DNA of 64,000 bases from Botryosphaeria dothidea (lineage: Eukaryota > Ascomycota > Dothideomycetes > Botryosphaeriales > Botryosphaeriaceae): assembly GCA_011503125.2 (NCBI GenBank), contig WWBZ02000051.1, positions 2,170,001 to 2,234,000 on the forward strand. Direction: 5' to 3'. The position numbers and the translations under genes are program-made. Each line of letters starts with the position of its first letter. The first letter of the stretch is position 1. A model generated the notes under the pieces. The model did no database searches and was not told where the DNA came from. It saw nothing but the letters and a program-made list of their open reading frames with translations. Of the stretch, positions 57,067-64,000 are shown piece by piece.

Positions 57067-59191
57067 CTACAGAATGTACCGGAATCCCTTGTTGTCGAGC
57101 TCGGTCATATCCCGCATTCCCGCCTCGACGGCCTCCCTCTCCAGCTCCTCAGGCGACACGTCAGCCTGTTCACGGTCGCGCTTCTTGTTGACGCCCCACA
57201 TGTAGATGTACAGGACGATGACGGCGCCGAGCTTGACGATATAGCCGACCAGCATACTGTTCCCACGTCAGCACTTCCATAGTTTCCACAACATCAACGA
57301 AAGAGAAAGGAAGCAACTCACGCAATATATGCCGAATGATACCCCGGCGCCTCGCTATCCTTGAAAGTCTGCGGGCCGATGATGTTGCCGACGCAGTAGC
57401 CGGTAAACATCATCGCGCCCGTCAACTGCTTCTTGGTGTAGCCCGAGATGTTGCTGCTGATCATGGTCAAGCTCATCGAGAAGCCCAAGCCCTGGAAGTA
57501 GCAGAGCCACAGCGCGACCAGGCGGCCCCACTTGTTGCTGTCGGGCAGGCCGACCAGCAGCGCCGCGCCGAGGATGCAGATCGTGTTGGCCACGATCATG
57601 GTGATGCAGCGCGAGTTGGGCCACCACGTGCAGATGAAGCCGCCGGCCAGCAGCGCCGCGAACTGGACGAAGCCGCCGGGGATCTGCAGGTACTGCGAGC
57701 CGAGCGTGTCGAAGCCGAACCCCTTGACGATGAGCGACGTAAAGGACGTCAGCGCGCTGTTGGGCACCTGCGCGCCGACCGACAGCACGAAGAGGATCCA
57801 CGTCTTCGGGTCGCGCAGGAACTGGATCGCCTGCTCCTTCTTGAAGCGCGTGTTCTTGACGCCCTGCCGGTTAGCCGCGACGCGCTCCGTGGCGATGGCC
57901 CGCTCGCGCTCCGTCAGGAACTTGGCCGTCGACGGCAGGTCCGGGAGCACGAGCAGCGAGACGATGCCCCACGCGATGCTGCACGCGCCGAAGATGATGA
58001 AAACGTATTGCCAGCGCGCCAGCGCGCCCGAGTCGATGTGGCCGATGGCATAGCCGATAAGGCTGGAAAGAGGGGTTTGTTAGCGGGTCTCGGAAAGCTG
58101 CGTTTTGCTGGAGGGAAGAGCTCACCCGCCGAACATGGTGGCAATGCCGTTGGTGCCTGTTCGAGAAAGGGCGTTGTCAGTACCTGTCTGGACTCTTGCC
58201 GCCCGACGCGCTTGCCGCCGGTGAGGGGAATGGGATTTGCCGTACAGTAGTAGGCCTCCAGGCGCAGGGGCTGTTCCGCCGAAGTATACCACATGCCCAT
58301 CATCAGGACGAATCCTTCCAACCACGGTTAGCGTATCAATTTGGGGAAGAGCGGGTGCGGATACTACTCACCAGGATTGACGGCCGCCTCAAGGGCACCG
58401 AGCAGGAAGCGGTTCACCGCAATGCCGCCAAAGTTGACGCATGCTGGCGTGGTGATCAGGACGATGCCCCATGCTGGACAGAAGTAACTGGTCAGCCTCT
58501 GGGAGCGGCAGGAGAATTGTGGAGAAGTGTCTCACCGATCGTTGTCAGGCTCAGGAATTTGGCGATGGGGAATCTAGACCGAGTAATTCTCGATCAGTAC
58601 GCGTACGCTCTGTGGAGCTTTGTCGAGTGGAAGTTGTGCATACCGCTGCATAAGGTATCCAGAGGGGTACTGTGTGGCAAGGTAGCCGAAGTAAAAAATG
58701 GAACCTGAAGAGGGGTCAGCATAATGTTTGGCGATAGTAAAAGGTAGGAAATAGAGCAGAGCAGAATAGGGTCATGAAAATTAAAATTCAAAGAGGAACG
58801 TACCGAGCCATGAATATTGGCTGCCATTGATATGAGTGCCTGCTTTCAACCCGTAGACACTGGCGTAGTTGATGCCGTTCTGCGCGAAATTATTAGTTTG
58901 ACGTACTATATGCAGTGGTACACAAAATGGCAGCGGGGATACATGAGACTAGGGGCAGCTACTGACCTTGTCGAGGTACTGCAGCATGTATGTGACGAAG
59001 AGAACGGGCACGATGCGGTAGTCGATCTTGCGGAGAACGCGTTTCGCCTCGGCCTCGTCGTACTGCAAGTCCTGGTTCCTCTTGTAGACATCGTAGCTGT
59101 CATCAAGGGCCGAATCGCTGGCTGATGAGCCGCCTGAAGCCACGGGGGACTCCACGTCGTACACGGTCTGCTTGTCTTCGGTCGCGGCCAT
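57067..59191 (-). CDS. MFS transporter, anion:cation symporter family (Dal5/allantoate-pantothenate-like)
   Basis: Nine exons: 59191-58967, 58879-58804, 58704-58644, 58573-58536, 58473-58372, 58314-58246, 58156-58126, 58062-57322 and 57256-57067; 510 aa with about 12 membrane segments. Family signatures: KIDYRIVPVLFVTYMLQYLD in segment 1, NGINYASVYGL, SIFYFGYLATQYPSGYLMQR, RFLLGALEAAVNPG, WYTSAEQPLRLEAYYC and the second-half SSNISGYTKKQLTGAMMF. The protein sits in the plasma membrane and takes up a small carboxylate-type solute such as allantoate, nicotinate or pantothenate with protons; the substrate cannot be told. The upstream frame has no earlier ATG, so 59191 is the start. The intron at 58245-58157 uses the donor GTACGG, chosen by frame (YYCTNGIATMFGG). 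Confidence 0.93.
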
Positions 59192-61291
59192 CTCTGTTGC
59201 TGCTGACACTGGAGGGGACTGAAGATTAGGCTTCCGATTCTCCGGCAGCGCAAACAACAGGTTAAGAGGAGAGAATTGTGATCACGACAGGAAAAAAAAA
59301 TACTCGTCAGGAAAGCGGACTTTTCGCACCCATTTCGTCAACTTCTTGATGGCGTGCTTACGCTCAGGCTGTTGGAGACTCTTCCTACGACTATAATGCC
59401 CCCGACGACATGCCGACGCAAACGCCTCGAGCTGCCTGGCTGCGTTGCAACGGCACTGCTACCCTGACGCATCGGGCACTTCGCTCGCTGCCGATGGGTA
59501 CGCAAAGAGTAGCAGTTCTCCGCGGCCGGTAGCAGGCATCGGCCGATGTTTCCAAGACATATGGCTTGGATTATGACGGGCGCGGCGGGCGGGCAAGCCT
59601 CGCTCAAGGCTTGTGATTGGTGTTGGCGGATGCTTGATGGTTGTTCTCCCCTGCCGTGCCGCGATCACGACATTCGCGTCCCGATCACGACATGCGCCAT
59701 CAGCAACGTCGAGCAGCTTTCCGACCGTTACCTCCGACGCGCACAGCAAGTGATAATCCGAAGCCTTTCGCCCCTCTCAGGCAGAAGATTTTCCAAGCCT
59801 TGATGGTTTCTGCGACGGCTGCGGGCTTGGGTGCTTGGCTGCCGGCTTGAGAAAGCGCCTTTGCCGCCGCGCGAGCTTGGTGTCGTCGGCAATTGCTTGG
59901 GCTATTGCGTCGGAGTGCCTGCTTTTGCCGGTGGTGAGGCGGCCGCGCTCCCTGCTGGTAGTAGCGGAGGGTGGTTATCATCGTGTAAAACTTATATGCG
60001 TAGTGCTCCCATTCAGTATCATCGCCTCAAACGTCGATGACCCAATTGGCCCACTCTCCTTCCGACGCTCTCTTCCGACGGCGATCCGGTTCCTGAACGT
60101 TGACGCAGATCTTATTTTGGCCCAGTGGCCCGCATATATCTGTATCTCGCGTGGGCGTCGGAGGCTAGTGGCGGAGAAGACGGCAGACGGTTACGAGCAT
60201 GCGTGCGTTTGGTGTTGAGGCGGTACTGGTGGAGCAGTTTGCAACATTAGAATGACTCGAGTCTTGCGCTACGGGCGCGAAAAAATGACTCGTTGCTGAC
60301 TTTTTTCTATCGTGAGCCTTCGCGGATCTCAAATGGAGTCAGCCATTTCAAACGCTAGACCATTCTCTCCGGCTAAGCGTACTGCGGTGGCGCTCAGCTT
60401 CACTCGATTTACCAGTGGTTCGAAGATACGGTGCCAAATGCTTGGGGATGCAACAGACAAGTCTTTCCTTTAGCATGCTGATGGAATGCATGGACTGTAG
60501 TGGAGGCCATGGGCCTGGAATGACTCTTCCCTTGTTCTCTTTGTTCACTCATATCTCCAAGACCATTGGCAGATTAGCTCTAATAGCTCGCTTAACGAGC
60601 AGAGCTTGGCAGTTGGGTATATCAACCCCTGCCAACTCTCTCTTCAATCGATCATCCTTTCGCACCACATCCATTACATGCGTTTCTTGACCAAGAGCGC
60701 ATAGCCATGTAGAGTTTCCTGGAAGCTCCTAGATTCCCAACAGTATATTGAACTGTCTGACTGATCAACATGGAGCATCTTCAGAAATTTTAATCCCAGA
60801 CCGTGTCACATTCTCTTCTATCACTTACCTACCTTTCCTATATAAGTAGGAATTACCGTTCGCTAAATTGACCCTTAGGTTCTAGCACTATATGAATTCA
60901 ACAAACAGCTCGATTAAAATTTGTTTTTTGTTTCGTGGTAGAAACTCGGCTGCCATGCTGATCTGCGGGAGAAATTGCTGGCTTTGCGGAGGTCAGGATA
61001 CCTTGGGAACTACGCACATTGCCCTTGGAAAAGTTGTTTATTTGATTGATGGAATCAACATGATCTCGCGCAGGCTCAGCTCACCTCCGCCGTTCAAAAT
61101 GGACCTGTCCTTCTCAAAAAGGACGCTATGCCATTTCTGGGACAGACTATTCACTTTCGCCCAGCAGGGTCTTCCACACTGTCGGTCAAAAGTATTCCGC
61201 CGTGTTAACAAGACCGCATTGTCTTCACAATTTTGCCCCTGCTCGAACTGCAACTTATCCATTCATGACCTCTAGCTGACGTCCTCCCACC
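59192..61291. other. Long gene-poor region
   Basis: 2.1 kb. It holds the transporter promoter on the left. Nothing else is recognised; a plus-strand frame at 60892-61275 has no known domain. Confidence 0.4.
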
Positions 61292-62699
61292 ATGCAGGTT
61301 TATTTGCAATATTCTGCGTAAGTAAGACGAGTTCCTGTGCTACAGGGAGTTGCGCTAATATTTTCATCCAGAGTAAGTATATCACCCTGCATAAGGCACG
61401 ACCTGACTGCGCAGTCGCCGATACCGGCAAATTTCTCTGTCACCGCTGCGCCCGCACACAAAGAGACGTCTTCAGATTTCGGACGCTTCTACGAGATTAA
61501 ATGCTCACATGAACGTGGCGAAAATAGCGTCAGCGTCCGCATGAAGATGGACAGGGACGCTACGATCTTAGTCCGTTGGGAAAATACATGGGTGAATCTC
61601 GAAACCTGGCTCTCGGTCGTCATGCCTTTGCCATATGCGATAAATGGCGTCAGTCTGCCGTCCATCCGGCGTCGCCACATCAATTGCCGATGCGGAAAGC
61701 CATTTCGCATCCTTAACCTGCCCCGGGAGCTGCGAGATATGATATATGATACATGCGCAACATTCAACTACCCAGGATACTGGCGAGCGGGATGTAACTA
61801 CGCACCCTACGCAGAATATGAAATTACAAGGGGAACCCGCAGTGGCGAGGTTGGGCACCGCGCAAGCTATACCAGAACAGACCGTCGTGGAAGAATTCTT
61901 AATGGAGCTACAACGCCTTTGGGTCTTCTCCTCACAAGCAAGCAAGTTTCCGAGGAATTTTATGAGAGAATGTGGAAGATGATGGAATTCCGTTTTTTCT
62001 CAACCGAAGACTTCATGTCCATCTTCGACTTCACTACCCACCACATTCGTCTGCGTCCACAATTCAGCCAGTTGTCGAGGCTTGCTCTGGAAACGCGCGT
62101 CTGTGCATGGCTAGAACTGACGGTCACAAATTTCGAACTCACCCATACATTGCAACGGATGCCTTTGTCACATCTCACAATATTCATCAGACACCACGTT
62201 GCAAGTGAAATGCGTTCCCTGCACTTCTTGGACGAAGCATACGCCTGCTGGTCCTGCCCACAAGTTCTTGTTGGTTACATTCTGCTCTATTTGGAGCGTA
62301 GCATCTCTCATATTCGTACTGTGGAAGTCATGGGTTGCGTCAGTGAGAAGATGAAGGCAAATGTCCAGAGGAGGCTTTCACAGAGGCGTAAGAGTGAGGT
62401 CCCGACCATAACAGAATACGACATCATTGGTGAGTCGTCTTACCTCAGAGATGTCGAAGGTATGTGGATGCCAATTGGCCAGAAACTAAGCATGTTGAGT
62501 TTGCTAAGGTATATCTTTCCCTTACGCCTAGATGTGTCTGACAAGGACTTCGCTAACAAGCCACAGGCATAACGGCGTTCGCATGTGCAATTATCTCGAT
62601 GATGGCGCAGATCACGACTGTCATTCCGATGAACTAAATTGTTGTGAGGAGTATTGCATATTCGACACTGACTTGCGCATACCCAAGGACAACGCCTGA
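61292..62699 (+). CDS. LPRE-box fungal family protein with Cys-rich C-terminal exon (paralogue B)
   Basis: Exon 1 61292-61317 (only 26 nt), exon 2 61372-62508 and exon 3 62567-62699; 431 aa. The tiny first exon supplies the ATG (MQVYLQYSA) that the main frame lacks. The core has ILNLPRELRDMIYDTCATF, GATTPLGLLLTSKQVSEEF and TEYDIIGES, matching paralogue A (LSLPGEIRNMIYDYC, LLLTNKQISAEF, TQWDVIGKS). GRFYEIK..VSVRMKM matches the upstream segment of A. The last exon codes a short Cys-rich tail (VRMCNYLDDG, HDCHSDELNCCEEYC), in the same place as in A although the sequence has diverged. No catalytic motif; function unknown. Its neighbour at 63461 is a third member. Confidence 0.8.
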
Positions 62700-63460
62700 A
62701 AAAAAGGATTGCTTTGGGGGCTAGAGGATAGGTTGGAGGTCTCTGCAAAATTATAGATCTTCGCCGTAAACAAAGATACTGCGTGTCGATGTGTGTTGCC
62801 ATGGAGATTCAGGGTAACACTTTTCGGGAGCCTGCTCCTCGACGAGCGCGGGTAATTGAATTATCTATGGAGAAACATCAGAGGATAGAAGTCCATTGAT
62901 ACTTTGCGGATTTGATGAGTCTATCAAGCCTTCTCAGACTGTTTGATCCATCGGTTGGGCTGTAAAGCCATATGTATGTGTTAAAACGAAAAAATTCTTT
63001 AGGCATGGACGTAAGACATTGACCACGTCTCCGGCGTACGTAGCCTGTTACTGGCGACCTCACTTCTAAAAGGCTGCGGCAGCAACAACTCGAGAGCGCG
63101 AGTGAAGTTTTCATCCGCCTGATTCCCGATAGCGTTAGCGCCGCTGAAATAGGCAATGAGTCGTCCGTGCGCCTGCTTCTGCACCATATGTGCTTTCTCC
63201 GCGCTTCCACCGCCGACAACGTTTCCCCCACAAACAGACATTCCTTTCGAATCGGCATCCACTGCCGCGATCACAAGATGTCGCTGCCTCGCCCACAACA
63301 ACCAGCGATGCTTTCGAGCGAAGCCAGGCCGGGACTGACAAACCAACCCTTGTACGTGTGCACATTCCTCATTCTTGGAGAAGGCAGTACTAAGTGAGAG
63401 TCCAGAAGCACCGGCCGCTATGGAAGCGGAGTGTCTGGTCAAGACTCACTCCAGGAACTT
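62700..63460. other. Intergenic between paralogues B and C
   Basis: 761 bp. A minus-strand frame of about 147 codons (62999-63442) lacks an ATG and any recognised domain. Otherwise nothing seen. Confidence 0.4.
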
Positions 63461-64000
63461 ATGTCGACGGTCCTGCACAGTAACAATAACTTCCCCTGCG
63501 GTAGCAACAGGCGCAACGTTTACTTCACCATCAAACCCGTTCCAACAGCTGAGAACGACCGCGAGACAGACGGCTCCTGCTACCACATCACCAGACATGG
63601 ACCTTCTTCAGAAGACTCGACAACCGGATTCATAGTCTCAGTCAAGCTCGCAGATGATCAGAGGACGCTCATCATCCAATTGGCAGGCAAATCTGTTTAC
63701 TTCTCTAGCTGGGCCATAGTCAGGTTTGCTCAAACAAACCGGGACGGGCGCGTTTGTGAATTCAAAGACCCTTTCGGCCTCGGATCTACATTCTGGAAGC
63801 AGACATACGTATGGAACACAAGCACCAGGACTTTCCCACTGCTCAAGCTTCCGCGTGAGCTGAGAGACATGGTTTACGACAAGTGTTCCATGTTCGCGTA
63901 TCCCTCCACTTGGCGTCATGGCTGGAACTTCCTGCCAGGAGACTACGCTGTGAAAGATCTAATTGCGCCTCTGGGATACAAGTACTACAATGCTTCAAGC
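63461..64000 (+). CDS. LPRE-box fungal family protein (paralogue C), cut by the window end
   Basis: Open plus-strand frame from the ATG at 63461 to the end of the window (180 codons, no stop). It has GSCYHITRHG, FIVSVKLADDQRTLIIQL and then LLKLPRELRDMVYDKCSMFA, closely matching paralogue B (LPRELRDMIYDTCATF). The segment HGWNFLPGDYAVKD corresponds to AGCNYAPYAEYEIT of B. Together with B it forms a tandem pair. The conserved middle, and any Cys-rich tail exon, lie beyond position 64000. The start may have a short upstream exon as in B. Confidence 0.75.
   Translation, partial: MSTVLHSNNNFPCGSNRRNVYFTIKPVPTAENDRETDGSCYHITRHGPSSEDSTTGFIVSVKLADDQRTLIIQLAGKSVYFSSWAIVRFAQTNRDGRVCEFKDPFGLGSTFWKQTYVWNTSTRTFPLLKLPRELRDMVYDKCSMFAYPSTWRHGWNFLPGDYAVKDLIAPLGYKYYNASS

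Noticed and set aside
62999..63442. 147-codon minus-strand frame with a Gly-rich stretch
   Set aside because: No ATG at its start, no recognised domain and no splice partner; it ends just before paralogue C.

Overview
The window is nuclear DNA of a filamentous ascomycete (Pezizomycotina). Genes carry several short introns of about 45-100 nt with GT..AG ends, a tRNA gene with an Arg CCT anticodon is present, and one retrotransposon copy carries CAG/CAA to TAG/TAA changes of the kind produced by repeat-induced point mutation (RIP). A family-3 pectate lyase, an aspartic protease and a GH5 glucanase suggest a plant-associated or saprotrophic lifestyle. Intron boundaries were worked out by hand from splice consensus, frame continuity and family similarity; no transcript data or database search was available.

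The left third (about 1.1-22.4 kb) is a metabolic gene cluster without a polyketide, peptide or terpene synthase: a PRISE-type short-chain reductase, a 4-coumarate-CoA-ligase-like enzyme, a transcription-factor-like fragment, an AKT2-like alpha/beta hydrolase, an aldehyde dehydrogenase, an ABM-like barrel protein, an FAD monooxygenase, an acyl-CoA dehydrogenase and a P450. Four of these enzymes end in a type-1 peroxisomal targeting signal (SKL, AKL, SKL, SKL). The cluster therefore looks like a peroxisomal pathway that activates an acid to its CoA ester and then dehydrogenates, hydroxylates and hydrolyses it. Three head-to-head gene pairs share short promoters. The cluster is decaying: a LINE splits the ABM-like gene, the P450 has an in-frame stop just before its haem motif, and the regulator lacks a DNA-binding domain.

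Two retroelements in this cluster are related. A tRNA-derived SINE (2123-2734) sits in an intron of the reductase gene, and a RIP-mutated Tad1-like LINE (11183-16325) sits in an exon of the ABM-like gene. Both have 14-bp target-site duplications, and they share about 68 bp of 3' tail ending in TATC repeats, which makes the LINE family the likely source of the SINE's mobilising machinery. A separate solo LTR with a perfect 5-bp duplication lies at 35516-35994.

The middle (24-47 kb) holds a pectate lyase, a second FAD monooxygenase, a small one-pass membrane protein, an alpha/beta hydrolase, a secreted DUF1593/Sde182-type hydrolase, an internally deleted alcohol dehydrogenase, a GH5 glucanase, an ankyrin fragment and an Mtq1/HemK-like methyltransferase, separated by gene-poor stretches. 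The right part (49-64 kb) has an F-box protein, tRNA-Arg(CCT), a conserved hypothetical with a C-terminal coiled coil and a Dal5-like MFS transporter. Three members of one family with a box starting LPRE/LPGE lie at 43.6-45.1, 61.3-62.7 and 63.5-64 kb (the last cut by the window edge); the two complete members each have a separate last exon coding a cysteine-rich tail.
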